From: Micractinium sp. NFX-FRZ
Taxonomy: Eukaryota > Chlorophyta > Trebouxiophyceae > Chlorellales > Chlorellaceae
DNA: 64,000 bases
Reading direction: 5' to 3'
Assembly: GCA_029339195.1 (NCBI GenBank)
Contig: JAPTJF010000094.1
Location: 1 to 64,000 of the forward strand
The notes under the pieces were generated by a model. It searched no databases, was not told where the DNA came from, and saw nothing but the letters and a program-made list of their open reading frames with translations. This document shows positions 11,844 through 24,948 of this stretch, piece after piece (position 1 is the stretch's first letter; each line of letters starts with the position of its first letter). The position numbers and the translations under genes are program-made.

Positions 11844-14800
11844 CTACCAGCGCCCGCCTGGCCCGGGCCCGGGCCCGGGGTTCTGCGCAGGCGGCGGGTC
11901 CCCCCTCATGGCCCTGCCGAGCGGCACCAGGTCCAGATCGTTCACTAAAATGAGGGGGGAGGTCTCACGCAGAGCGTCCTCGTCTGCCGTGCCGCTCAGC
12001 TGAACCATGCACTGCCCAGAGCCGGAAGGGGTGTTCAGACTGCTGCTGCTGCCAACGGCGGTGCCGCTGCCACCGATGCCGCCGCCCTGCTGCCCCACCA
12101 GGCCCGCCTTGACGTCCACGCACATGCTGATGTCCAGCCCCGGCCTGCTCATGTTGGCGTACCAGGAGCGGAAGCGCTCCTCTACCGGCTGCAGCGCCTC
12201 GCGGCTCACGCCCTGCGGGGACGGTCAGGGTGAGCGTGTGGAGCAAAGGTTTGGGCGCAGAGAGAACATAGACTGTTACAGGTCACGCTTGCCAGCTGCA
12301 TACCTACTAATAAGCAGCAGCCACAAGATGAAGAGCACGGGGAAGCAGGAAGTATGCATTTCTGCACTGTTTGGAAAGACGTAAGACAACAACACAAAGT
12401 TGAACCCATCCTCCCACCCACCTTGAAGGCCAGCAGGAAGTTAGTGACCACGGCATGAGCCAGCCTCACCATGCCGCCGGGCCTGCAGGCGACGCCGGCA
12501 GGAGAGAAGCTGGGCGCTGGGAACCAGCACAGCTGGAAGGGGCAGTACATGCCGTAGGGCGGGCGAGCGGGCATACAAAAGCGGACGGAAACAGCCGGGA
12601 GGGTGGCGAGCAGGTACAAGAGCAGGCAGGAAAAGGTTAAGGCAGGCTAGGCCGTGGGCAGCGCAAGCGGATGCAGCGAGGCACAGCACGCGGTGGGATT
12701 GGAAGGTGCAGCTGGGGTCAGATGGCAGGCAGGCAAGGTGCATCCGGGGTTGTAAGGCAGGTGCGCGAGTTGTGCTTGTGCAGCTTCACTCACGTGACCA
12801 GGCTGACAAAGCCCAGGCTCTGCACGTCTGCGCGCAGCCTGCTGATGTCGCTGCTCTCAAACTGGAGCAGGTACTGGCTGGGGGGCTGCTCGGCGGCCTT
12901 GGAGTCTGCGGCAAGGGGGGGCGGGCCGAGCAGGGGGGCGGGGCAGGGAAGGCAGCAGTCAGCGCCATGACAAGAGCAGCAGACTCACACCAGTGCACCG
13001 GCTGTCGAGAACAGCTGGCAGGGCAAATGGGCGAGAGGGGAACATGGCATTTACAATAGAGGACTGCAAGCGAGGTGTGTTTAAACTCATGCTGCTGTCC
13101 ACCTACTGCAGCGCCACAATACCGGGGGGCTGCAAGAAGCTTTGACTGCTCACCCGTCTGCCCACCCCACCCACCCTGCAGTTTGGCAATGCCTCTGCTG
13201 CTGCCCACCCCACCCACCCTGGGGCGCCACAGGTGTGAACCCCAGCGTCATCACGTCTCCCAGGTGGCCCAGCAGGCGGCCCGCTGTGGACACAAAGGCG
13301 GGGCCCATGGAGGCCGAGTCAATCCCCTGCAGAATCTCGCCAATGCGCCGCTCATCCAGGCGCACACGCACCTGGGGAATGGGGACGGGACGGGACAGCG
13401 AGGCCAGGGGCAGGGCAGGGTGTATGTGAAGGTGGGAGCAAACCATGGGCAGTGATGCACTTATAGGCCTGGGCAACCAGGTGCATGGCTAGGTATGTGC
13501 CTGTTGCTCGTGCCGTTGACCCTCGCCTGCCGCACCCGCTGCTACCGCACTGCCCTGCCCTTTGATGCGCATGAGCACTGCGCACTCATGCGGGCCGCAA
13601 CAATTCCTCGACTGCACCCCTGCTCTCCCCGGTCCCCAAACCCTGTCCCTCACCTTGAGTCGATTGACAATCATGCGCCCCAGGCGGCTCCCCACCTTGG
13701 TGCGAGGGCAGCTCAACACTTTCTCAGGGTCGGCATCCTGCACAAGCAAACAACCAGGGGTGGTAGGCTATTCACTGGGACAGCACGCCTGCTAGGATGT
13801 ACAGCCACAGCTGGGAGACACTAGGCATGCATGCAGGCAGGCAACATTAACAGGCTACAAAACACCCAGATGCAGCTGTGCATCATGCTCCCTCCGCACA
13901 AAGCCAGCAAAACAGCACTGCTGGCGGTGGTTGGGTTCAGCAGGCAGCACATCTCCACTCACGTCTGCCTCCAGCCCGCGCTCAGCAATGCGTTCCGCCA
14001 GCTCAGACAGCACCCCGCGGATGGCATCCAGGGCGCCCGACACTTGCGACTGCACACATCAGCGAAGCAGGAGGGGAATTGGCACACGTGCCTGGTTGTT
14101 TGACTATCGGCCCATCAGCATGGTGTGCCACCCGTGAGGGCCCCTGTTTCCGCCGCAAAGCCCCCTACACCGCCGTTGCATCACCCTCTTTGTTGGTGCG
14201 ATGCCTCAGCTTAATTTCGCCATGTGCACCGGTATCCATCCCACGTGTCCTCCCACCCCACCCTGCTCCACCCCTTGTCCTGCCCCGCCCAGCCCCCACC
14301 TGCATGGCGGCGTCCACCTCTGGGTCCCCGGTCAGCGGGATCCAGTTGATGGCCTGGGCAGGCGGGCGCAGGTGCGAGGGGATGACCAGCCCCTTGAAGC
14401 CGTCCACAAACTGGGGAGAGGAGGGGAGGGAGGACGAGGCAGGAGTGGTGTGCAGCACTATTTGGTATGCCGGAAGGCCAAAAGCAGGTGCCAAGGGTAG
14501 GGTTTGGCGGCTGAGCGACAGAGGCTGAGCACGTGCACAGCTTGCAATGCAGCTTCACAGACAGCAGCAGACCGGCCACCCTGCTCACAACTGCCAGGTT
14601 GCCGTCGGGGCTGGGCAGGGGCAGCTCAAAGGAGAAGGCCCCGTCTGGGTCCAGCTGCATGGCCACGGGCATGCGCAGGCGCAGGGGGCCCTCGTAGAAC
14701 GCGTTCTCAAAGCCTGCCATGGGGTGGGCAGGGGGACGGAGCGTGGGGCGGGAATGTCAGGACGGGACGGGCGTGTGTGTGCCATGCACGGGCTAGGGAG

Positions 14801-17800
14801 GCAGCAAGAAGGAAGGCCGGTCAGTAAAGGCAGGCAAGAATGGCAGACGGAGGGATCGAAAGAGATCAGCTGTGCTTCAGTGTGCAGGCTTCAGTATGGA
14901 AGACACAGGCAGATTGGCAGATGTTGGCAGGCGGGCTGGGCGTATGCCGTGCTAATCACACCACCACCCATGTGCCGCAGCAGTGCAGCCAGCGGACGCA
15001 CCCAGGGAGAAGCCGCGGCAGTCCCCCGCCCCCAGCAGCGTGGCCGCCGCCCCCCTGAACTTGGACTTGAACAGGTCCAGCTCACGCAACACCCAGGAGT
15101 GCCAGGCCTGCAGCACCTCCCGCTGCTCCTCAAGGCTCTCCTACACACACCAACACCAGGGGAGGGGGTGGAGAAGGTGTGGGATATGTTGTAACTAGTG
15201 CGCACAAGCAAAAGCTGAAAGAGTCGGTGGGCATCCTGGTGGGCAAAGCAGCAAGGCCGGCGTGCGGCCTACGAACAACCGCATCACACCTGCCTGGCTC
15301 ATGTACACTCATCCCTCCCCTCTGTAGCAATGCCCCCTCCCTTCGGGCCCCCAGTTCCTCTGCTCCTCCCCCCCACCCCACCCCCCTCACAACGTGGTAC
15401 TCCGGGTTGTCCCGCGTGTTGGCCACCGGTCCCTTGATGAACATTTCCTCAAGCGTGCGCTGAGAGGAGGGGAAGGATGAGGTGGCGGCATGAGGGGCAG
15501 GCAGTGTGGAGCGAGGCGGCATGTTATCCGGCTAGCAGGGCCAGGAGATTCAAATTGCGGTTGGGGCATCATCCACCCATGCTGAATCCTGTGCATGAGG
15601 CTCGTGAGTGTCCACCAAGCTGCATGGCAGTTGCCAGACACCCAGCCCTCCGGCACCCCTGCAGCCTTTCTGGAACTCCCTCCTGATCTGAGGAGAAGCG
15701 GAGTGCTTGCTTGGCTCCATCCCAACCAACCTCCACCAAGCCAAAACATTCACAGTTGCACTTCCACTGCATCGCTTAACCCCAGCCTGACCACCCCCAC
15801 CCCTCATCTAAACCAAGCCGCCCACACCTGCGTGTAGTCGTGGATCATGTTGACCACCCCGTCAGCGTTCACACCCACATCCAGGTGGCGCATGATCACC
15901 CTGCGTGTAGGAGGAATAGACCAGCAGAGATGCGGGAAGCAGGACACCGGGTCATCATCCCACTTGCGCACGAGGGCAGGACAGCACATGGCACCATCCA
16001 AACCTGCCCGCCAGTCTGCCAGCCTGCCAGCCTGTGTCTGACTGCGCCAGGCAATCCCTCAATTCTGCCCACCTCCCTGCTCACCTGGCACGGGCGGGCT
16101 TGCGCCTGATGCGTGCCACCGGCCCGTCCATGAACGCCCTGAAGTTGAAGTCGGAGGACGAGGCGGCGGCGCCTCGCTGGCGCTGCGCGACCACCTGGTA
16201 GGCGGTGTTCCACACCTGGTGGAGGGTCAATGTTGGGGATAAAGGTGGGTTGGGGGAACAGGGGTCGAGGCAATGGTTGGAGTGCTCCATGGGAAGTGGC
16301 CATGATACTATGTGAATGGACCAGGTTGGGCAGAAGGGCAGGGGGCAGTTGCCACATGATGGACACATATGGAGCGCCTGTGCACAAGGCCAGGCACCCG
16401 ACGTGGACATCTACCTGCCTGCCTGTTTGTTGCAACCAAAAACCTTTACCGCCACTTCCCGCCTGCATTGTACGTGCACCCGCAATCACCTGCACGCCCA
16501 ACCAAGCAAGCGCGCACCTGACAGATGTGTTCGTATAGCTGCGGGTGTCGGTCCCAGCTGGCCAGGAAGTCGACCAGGCTCTTGATAGTGGCGGGGCGGG
16601 GCGGGTCCAGCAGGGCGCTGCGCCCGCTGAACAACTCAGCCAACACCTGGGCCTGGGGCAGGCTCAGGCCTAGGGTGCAGGGTGCGGAGAAAACTTGTTT
16701 GAGGGAAGATTGTGTGATAAAATGGGGTTCGAGGCGGGGCGGCGACAGGAGGGCGGCGGCGCACAGCAGCAGGAAGCGAGCATGTGGGCTGGCGACAACA
16801 GGGCCGCAAGCTTGCCCTGACAAAAGGAAGCAGTTCAAATGGGGAACCGTCCCCAGGCGGCTGGTGCACCGACATCCTCTCACGATCTCCTTGAAGCGGC
16901 CCCCACCCTGCCCCTGCGCACCCAGCATGCTGCGCGCCTCCTTGGCCGCCGCATACTTCTGCTGCTGCTTGCGTGCCTCCTTGGCAGTGCGGGCGGGGCC
17001 GCACACCTGCGGGCAGGGATGAAGCCAAGCGTGGCGAAATTTAGTAAAGCAGTTGCCAACAATGCAAACGGGCAAAGCAGACTTGTGTGGTTGGCTGGTG
17101 TAGTGCCTACCGGAACGACGCTGGCTAGTCTTAACGCCTTGGGCTCTCCACACATTCAGCAAGGTGCAGATCTTCAGCGCACGCATGCCACAACCCCTGG
17201 CATGCCCCGCCTCCCTGCAGCCTGCTGCCTGTTGCGTCACCAGCCACCTTTCCTTCGAAGCCTCGTTTACTGTCTTTCTGCTCCACATGCCCAACCCGCT
17301 TTCTTGACCCTTGGCCCCCCACAGCTCCCCTTGCCTTGAATGCCAGCATCGAGCACATTGCAGTGCTGGCATGTCCGCCTGACACACTGTGCCTGCCACG
17401 CTGGCCCTAGCTATGCCGCCACTCGCATACATCGCCCATGCCGCACTCTATCCACTAACCCCTCCCCACTGTAACCCCGAGCAAACATGTAAACATAACT
17501 ACGTGGTCACAACGTGTCACATGTCATGTCCCTCCTGCCGCAAGTGCCCTCCCAAAGCGCCAGCCTGCCTCACCTCAAATGCCAGGTCAGCGTCCAGAAC
17601 CTTGAGGGCGGGCCCCACCACCGCCACGTCAGCGGTGGCCCCAAACCCGTGCTGGCTGCCCAGTAGATACTCGCCCAGCTCGGGGGGGAACAGCGGCAGC
17701 AGGCGGCGCTGCAAGAGGAATGGGGCAGCAGCTTGAGGGGAGCTGGGGAGGAGAGGAGAGCTGGACGCTGCTGGTCCCCTTCCCTCGGGGCGTGCACCAG

Positions 17801-20800
17801 TGAGCAACCCAGTCATAGGCCGACCGCTCACCTCCAGCAACTCTCATGTCCCCAACAGACCTGATATCCCGAATATTACCCACACAAGGCACCCACCCGC
17901 CCGCCGCGGGCCCACCTGAATGATGTCTGGTATGAAGACCCGCAGCAGGTGCTTGACCAGGGTGGAGGGCATGGGCACGTTGTTGCCCTTCAGCTTGTAA
18001 GTCAGGTGCTGCACGTCAAACTGGGGCTTGTCGGCCTGCCGCCAGCCGCCGCCCTGCCTGTACAGCGTGGGAGGCAAAGGAGGGAGACAGGGGGGCGCCT
18101 TGCCGGGGGGGAGCTGAGCACGTGAGCCGTTTGGACGGCTTGGAGAGGGCAGTGGCCGCCTGCCTGCAGCCCCAAGCCACATTGTGCCATGTCATGCCAT
18201 TGCGCCCTCTGTCCAGGCCTCCTTCACCTGTCGTACTGGAAGACAAAGCGCACAAACACGTTGGCCTTGACGTCCGCCTGGCCAATGGACAGGTTGGGGC
18301 ACTTGGTGCCCCGCTCGCCCGTCAGCTCAAAGTCGTTCAGACGCCCCGTCACAAACACGCCCTGCTGCGCTGACCCAGCAGGCAAAGCATCAGACTGCTG
18401 GGGCGGGGGTGGAACAGGGGCAAGTGGGCCGGGGTAAGCAGGAGCAGAGGGGGCAAGCAAGCTGAACAGCTGCCCGCAAGCAGGATTAGGGGCGGCAGGT
18501 GCCTGACTAGTCGCTGCTGCCAGCGCACCTTGGTGCGCAGGGATAAGCTTATGTACGGACCCCCAGCCGGCTACTCAGGATACCTGCCTCACCGCCTTGT
18601 GCCTTCGGCCTCACCCACTGCCTGTCTTGGGAATGTCTATTGGTGCCCTCAGGTGTCTTGTTGCCTCTGCCAGCTCCACTCCCGCCGCTCACTCACATTG
18701 CCCACTGTTGCCCTGCTCCAAGCCTCTAGCCCCGGCGCACCTCCGCATCTACCACCCATCCCACGCCCCACCCACCGCATCTTGATTCAGGTCCAAAGAG
18801 TACACAGAGGAGCCGTCATCTAGCGCGCTGCCTCCCTCCACGCCGCCCATGCCGCCGCTGCCGTTGCGCCCGCGCAGCCAGCTGCTTCCGCCGCGACTGC
18901 TAGTACTCTTGCCCATGCTATCCATGCCGGGCCGTGGCTGCTGCTGCTGCTGCTGGTACGCCTGCCGCAGCACATCCTGAGTAAGAGGGGAGTCTGAGCC
19001 GCCGCGGGCCTCTCCCCCTTGCTCCCCGTCATTGCTGCTGTCGTCTGCAGTTGCAGGCGGGCAGGCGTGTGCATGTGCATGCGCAGATCAGATGGTGCAA
19101 CAGTCAAGCAACAGGGACCGCAGGAGAGCACAATAATAACTGTTGGGCCAGCACCTGAGGAAACAGTCAGGGCCACAGTGCAACTGGAAAAGCTCAGGCG
19201 GGGGGTGTGTGCATGACCGCCACCTGCCCATCCCTGCTGCCACGACTGCCACATCCACCTCGTGAATCTGTGGTGCGTTTGCTGCTGCTTGCCCTTCGAT
19301 GGTGAAGCGGCACGCTGCCCAGCCTTGACGGGGCTACAAACCAACTCTCTGAACCAGGTCAATGCGCAACTGCCCGCCTTGATGCCCACCTGGTGATGGG
19401 GACACGTGGCCTGCCTGCCCCAATGCCTTCGCTGCCCCCAAGGACTGCACTCCGAACCGCGGCCCACCCACCCACAACACACATCACCGCACTTACCCGA
19501 GGCCAGCGAGCCATCACCGTCATCATGCAACTCGGCAGAAGGATTATCAAACCCGCCCACATTCTCAGCCAGGCCCACCTCTGCACAGCGAGTGTTGACA
19601 CACGGAGAGGGTTGCGGTAAGCCCGGGCGGCCACATTCAGCGGCAGGAAGCGGGGCGAGGGCAGTGAAGACACAGCTCAAGACCTGCCTCAACACCGCGG
19701 CAGGCTCAACAGCGGCAAGAGGCTCAGTCGCATGCATGCAGATAGTCACAGCTAACAGTAGGCACTGAGTACACATTGGAGCCGGCAAAGTCGCACAGCA
19801 GGCAGCCGCTCTGCTGGTTCACCACAACCAGGATGCGCATCCATGGACACAAGGGGCGTGCGCAATCAGTGTGAGCTACAGAAGTCCTACACCCAAACAC
19901 CCACCTGATGCGTCGTCCTCCACTACGCTGTCCGAGGGCAGCGACGCTTCGTCCCCCTCCTCTATCCCATTGCCCGCCAAGTTGCCAGCCGCGCGCCTGC
20001 AGCAGAGGCACGGCAGGGAGCAGCATGGCACCATGGTTGGGACCATTGAGACCAGGCGGGGGCCACCTGACGCACGTAGCTGTGTGGCATGGGAAAGACA
20101 ATGTGACATGCGCCTGGCAGAAGCTGTCCTGCCTGTGTGCCCGCTCATCTGTCCGCATGGCCAGCCCCAACCTACTCGCCCGCCTTTCACCCCCGTCTGC
20201 CTGACCTCTCGTGACCCCCTTGCACCGCTCCCAACAGCACCCACCGAGCGTCCCGCCCCAGCTGGTGGCTCCCGAATGCCAGGCGGTCCAGGCTGCCCGT
20301 GCTGCTGCTGGCCTCCACACCACCCAGGCTGCTGCCAGCCAGGCTGCCGCCGCCTCCGCCACCGCCGCCAGCCTTGCTCTTGCTTCGCCCCAGCAGCTTG
20401 CCCGCCAGTGATCGCTTCTTCTTGCCGCCTGCACCGCTGCCGTCAGCTCCCATCCCAGGGTCCAGCTCCACGTCCTCGCTGATGGTGGGCTGCAGGGGGG
20501 TGTGGGGGGGCGCAAGAAGGGCCGGGGACCCAAGGGAGGGCAAGAGAGGAACTTGGAAGGTTTAAGGACCTTGGAAGGGACGGGAGACTGGATGTGTGGG
20601 GCCGAGGCAGAGCGACGGGTAGGAGCGCAGGGAGGCCTCCTAGCAAGCCACTCTAGATTCTTCCCCCCACATTCGCTGTCCCTGCCCTCCTTTGCCCTCA
20701 ATGTGCTGCCTCTCCGCTTCCGTCCACCCGTTGCAGACCCACTGCTGGTACCTAACACCCACCCTGCTCCCCACCTGCAGTGCCACGCCCCGCTCCTTGG

Positions 20801-23493
20801 CCTTGTACTTCTCCTTCTTGCTGCCCAGCCGGCTCAGGAAGCGCATCGCAGCACTCTTGCCCTTGCCTCCATCCTTGCCACCCGCCTGGACCTGCTGCTG
20901 CTGCTGCTGGTGCTGCTGGACAGGGGCTGCGCCAGCTATTGCAGCTGATGCCGCCTCCTCTAGCAAGTGATTGCTGCCTGCCGACTCGAGGGATGCCGCG
21001 CTGTGAGAGCCACGAAGCGCTGCCACTCTGGCATGCGCTGGCTGTTTGGGCGGCGAGGCCGCTGCCCCCCCCGCCCGCTGCTGCTGCTGCTGCTGCTGCT
21101 GCGCTGACAATGGCGGCGTGGGCGGTCTTCCGCTGCGGGCTGCCGCCTCTGTGGTGCCCTCGCCAAGCGAGCCACGGGTGGCTGCGCTGGCAGGCCGCCG
21201 CATGGAGGGTGGCGGGGAGGCGCGAGCAATCAGCGGTTGCTGCTGCTGCTGCTGCTGCTGCAGGTCAGCTGAGCCACCCCCGCTGTGCAGCTGGGATGAC
21301 TTGCGATTGAGAGGCGGCTTGCTGGCTGACCCGTTGGGCTGCTGCTGGGACTGCTGCTGCTGGTGCTGCTGCCTGCGGCAGGAAAGCAAGCGGCAGGACA
21401 GCAGATCAGGTACCAGGCAGCACGCGGGTGTGTCAGTGGACTACAGGTAGCCACCCACCAAGCATTGCTGCATGCAGCCTACTAGCACGACTTCCAAGCA
21501 CCATCACCGTTCACTGCCGACCTCATGGCGCGGTGCCATGCTGTCTCAATGTGCACAGCTGCGGCTCCCTTGCGCCTTGCTTGCGTGGCATTGCCTGCTT
21601 GCAGTCCTAAGGTCCTGCAACGCACACAACCTGCGCTCCCAGTGCCTCTGCCCACAACCCAACACCTACACACCTGTGCGCTCCGGGCCCCTCAAACTGC
21701 AGCACCAGGCGGGCAGGGCGGACGACGGAGCCATCCGCCGCCAGCTGCCCCGCCTCTCCCTTGAGCGTCACGTGGCCGTTGATTTCAGAGATGTCGATGT
21801 TCTTGAAGGCGCCAAAGATGCCGCCTCCACCAAACTGGATGCTGCGGGACGGGAATACCAAACAGGGATAGTAGGTACTGATGCAAGTCAAGAAGTGTGC
21901 AGGGCGTTCAGGGGACGTGGCCAGGAGGGGAGGGGAGGGCGGCCACAAAAGGCACGGGAGGGGCAAAAGGCATGGGGCAGGGGACACGGCAGCTCCAGGC
22001 AGCGGGCCGGGTCACTTGAAGAGGAGAAGGAAAGGAAACGTCTCCAGGGGCGTGACTGATCCCCTGCTGCTCCTGCCCAAAAGTTTTGGGTTGCATTCCA
22101 GCCTCGCTGTGCTATGCCTCAACGCTTGGAAGGGCAGCTGGCCTGCACCACTCTCCTCCATGCTGCTCTGCTGCATCGGGGCCGACCAGCCCTGCCACCC
22201 CACCCCATCCAACTCACTTGTACCCCTTCACGAATGGGTAGTAGTACTGCGAAGGGGCAGGCGGGCAGGAGAGGAAGCTCGCAATATGCCATTCAGCCAG
22301 AGTTGAGCACACAGAGGTGCAGGGCGGGGGCAGTTGGAGGAAAAGGGCCGACCCTGCCCGCACCACATCAGCAGCAGTTCACTTGTTGGGCGCCCATGGC
22401 TGATCATGCCCACTCTCTCTTTGTGACATGCGTGCCGGCCCCAAAGCAGTCAACCACCCTACCTGGTACTTGGCTCGGTTGTACTTGATGCGCGTCTGCA
22501 GCAGCTGATCCTGTAGGCGCGTTAGCTGCGCAGCGCCTGATACCTCTGCTGCTGCGCGATCTGCGGCCACCCTCTCAGCATGCTCCCTTCCCATCAGCTC
22601 AACCTCAATCAAGCTGATCTCATCACGGTACACACGCTTGGTGTCCTGTTTGGAAGGGCAGTGGGTGAGAGGGGTGAGGGGTGGAGACAAGTGCAAGGTG
22701 AGTTTGGGTGGCACACAGGCCAAGCCATCAGAGGCGCACGGGGAAGGAAGAGCATGGGCTGGTGTGGAACTTTGGGGCAGGGACATGGGAGCCAAGGCGG
22801 CAGAAACCATGACGGCAAGTAAAACGGGGCAGCAATCAAATGCACAGCCAACGTCTTGCACGCCACAGCAGGCCAACTTGCGACTAGCAACCACAACAGC
22901 CTGAGACGCCATGACCACGCATAGCTGACACACCTTTCATGCCCCAGCGTGCCCTAGCGTGCTACACTGACACCAGCAACATCCCTGCCCCGCACCATCT
23001 CCCTGCGCACCCTCAACCACCCACCCACCCACATGGAACCGCACCCCCCACCCCGCACCTGCAGCGCCACCAGCTGCGTCTCCCAAATCTCTCGGTCAGA
23101 GTGCCGCCCGCCCCGCCCCGCCTTGACCACCTCCGCTTTAGCCGCCTCCACCTGCTGGCCCAGCGCACCCAGCGTGGCAACCAGCCGCTCCCGCTCGGCA
23201 CGCAGCTCCTCAATGGGCAGGGAGCCCCCGTCGGCGGCGGTGCGGGCGCGAATAACATTGAAGCCCGTCTGCGCGCCGCCCGCCACCTGGCGCGCCGCCA
23301 TCCCCGCCAGCCGCTCCTGCAGCGCCGCCTCCTCGCGCCCCAGGATGCCCAGGCTCTCCTTCAGGCTGGCTGCCTGCTGCTTCAGCGCCGGACGCGCGCT
23401 CGTCTCATACGTGTGCAGAGCTGCACTGCGCTCACGCTGCGCCGCCGCCTCCAGCTGCGAGACGCGCGCACGCAGCGGCCCCAACGAATCCAT
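11844..23493 (-). CDS. Large unrecognised protein, 1,440 aa, 26 exons
   Basis: Exons on the minus strand: 23493-23059, 22645-22463, 22246-22218, 21841-21674, 21372-20775, 20489-20245, 19996-19905, 19580-19497, 19044-18776, 18397-18228, 18057-17916, 17708-17574, 17006-16884, 16652-16518, 16215-16085, 15900-15828, 15459-15391, 15140-15002, 14713-14589, 14410-14300, 14049-13963, 13737-13654, 13371-13218, 12905-12794, 12482-12422 and 12212-11844. All use GT-AG, and the sum is 1,441 codons including the stop. Order: coiled coil (about 1-205); a Gly/Phe β-like block with IQFGGGGIFGAFKNIDISEI (about 216-270); a Gln/Ser/Gly/Lys linker with acidic patches (to about 700); then long conserved-looking sequence (GVFVTGRLNDFELTGERG, GNNVPMPSTLVKHLLRVFIP, LLPLFPPELGEYLLG); and a Gly/Pro tail. 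There is no membrane span or signal peptide. Exon 14's acceptor is ambiguous. The start could be the in-frame ATG near 23550. I do not recognise the family. The β-rich block could suggest a lipid-transfer fold, but that is a guess. Confidence 0.8.
20890..21390 (-). repeat. Poly-Gln coding tracts in exon 5 of the large gene
   Basis: Plus-strand CTG runs near 20892, 21080, 21240 and 21340 encode Gln runs of about 4 to 8 residues on the minus strand, separated by Ser/Pro/Ala-rich sequence. All are in frame with the exon 21372-20775. Confidence 0.85.
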
Positions 23494-24231
23494 CTGGTGT
23501 TCTGGCTTATAAGACCAAAGTCCGGTATACGAAGGTGGGTGGGGGTGCAAGGTGACGCTGCTGCCGCTGCCACCGTTAGCGGCACCGCCTGCTGCCCTGC
23601 CGCCGCTACAGTGGCGCTCCCGGTTGTCGCAGCTGCCGGTGCGCCGTCAAGATCTCCACATCGCAATGCCTGCTGCTACCCCGCTGGCAGAGGGCCCAGC
23701 CCGAGCCCAGCAAACAGCGTGTTATTGAAGTGAGCTAGCCTGCGGAGTGTTCGGCGTTGCACACTGCAGGGTGTGATCGAGCACCCGCTAGCGATGGTGG
23801 AAGAGGCAGGGCAATGATCCGCTCCAAACAGGTTGTTGGACACGCTGGCGCGCCATGGCGATGGCATGCCGCTGCGCCAGTTCCGGGGCTGTGTTCTCAC
23901 ATGTCGTCAGCGATCATGGAACGGAAGCATGTCAATTCTAGCTGGCAGTAGCGGAGCGGGCACAGGGCGTGGGCGCATCTTGCGCCCTTGCGCCGCCTTG
24001 CTGCTCACCAGCCTCCATCCTGCTGCGCTACGCACGTTGCAGGGGCCCCCAGGAATGACTGGATCAGTTGTCATCCAGGGGGCAGCGCTGAGCTGCCAGC
24101 ACCGGGGGGGCTGCCGCCCGAGCCGCCCCACGCCGCTGGCCCGCCTCCAGCTGCCGCTGTTGTTGAGCGAATGATGGTAAAAGCCTCCCTCGCAGTCTGG
24201 CCCTTCTTTCTTCCTGTTGATATCAAATTTA
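23494..24231. other. Gap between two minus-strand genes
   Basis: Presumed promoter and 5' UTR of the large gene plus the 3' flank of the coiled-coil gene upstream. No TATA element or exon is clear. GC-rich blocks near 23560-23640 and 24095-24160 do not form joinable exons. Confidence 0.35.
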
Positions 24232-24236
24232 TTACA
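24232..24236 (-). other. Poly(A) signal TGTAA (minus strand)
   Basis: TTACA on plus reads TGTAA on minus, in an A/T-richer patch. It lies downstream of the minus-strand exons at 24.9-26.1 kb, so it marks a plausible 3' end for that gene. Confidence 0.4.
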
Positions 24237-24948
24237 GCCTTATGATGTGATGGACAAGCTCAGTGGAGGTTCTGGGGCACAGTTATTGACATCCAGGGGG
24301 CGTCTCCACAGGGTGGGCGACGATAGAGGAGGGCGTGGCAGCGGCGGCGGTATCACTCCAACCGGCCGAGGCAGGCCCGCACCTGAGGCCTGGGGCACAC
24401 AGCGGGCCACGAGAGTTTCGGGGAGCATGGCTGAGCCAGAGGCCGCCAGTGGGGTGCCACAGGCCGCATGTCGGCGAGCAGCTGGGGCAGTGCCGGCATG
24501 ACGCGGTGTCTGCGGGCATCGGGTGGGCGTGGCCTTGGACAGGTCCAAGGAAGGGGTCCCTGCAGCTGAGCAATTGCAGATGCGGCTTTAAACCCAGCTG
24601 GATCAAAGGCAGGCACGCAGGCAGCGGCCTCCCTACAAGAGCAGCACACCCGTCGCCTCCACCACAGCCCCGCCAGTACCCACCTTAACTGTTGTCGTGT
24701 TGCTTCATGGCAGTGTGCTTTTGTCGGCAGGGGTGCCTTTGTCCATGTCCATGCCGGCAGCACCACAAGAGTGGTTCCTGCACGCAGGCGGGCAGCAGAC
24801 AAGCGCACCGAGGGGCAGGGGGGTGCCCGGGAGGAGAGGGCGGTGGAGGTGGGCGACAGCAGTGTGTGGAATTGACACCAGCCCACCTGCCGCGCCTCCT
24901 TCAATCATGCACGCCCAGTCGCCCACGACCACAAACCTCCCCACTCAC

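Noticed and set aside
11861..11881. CCCGGG-rich palindromic run as a regulatory site
   Set aside because: It is in frame at the end of the last exon of the large gene and encodes the Pro-Gly tail.
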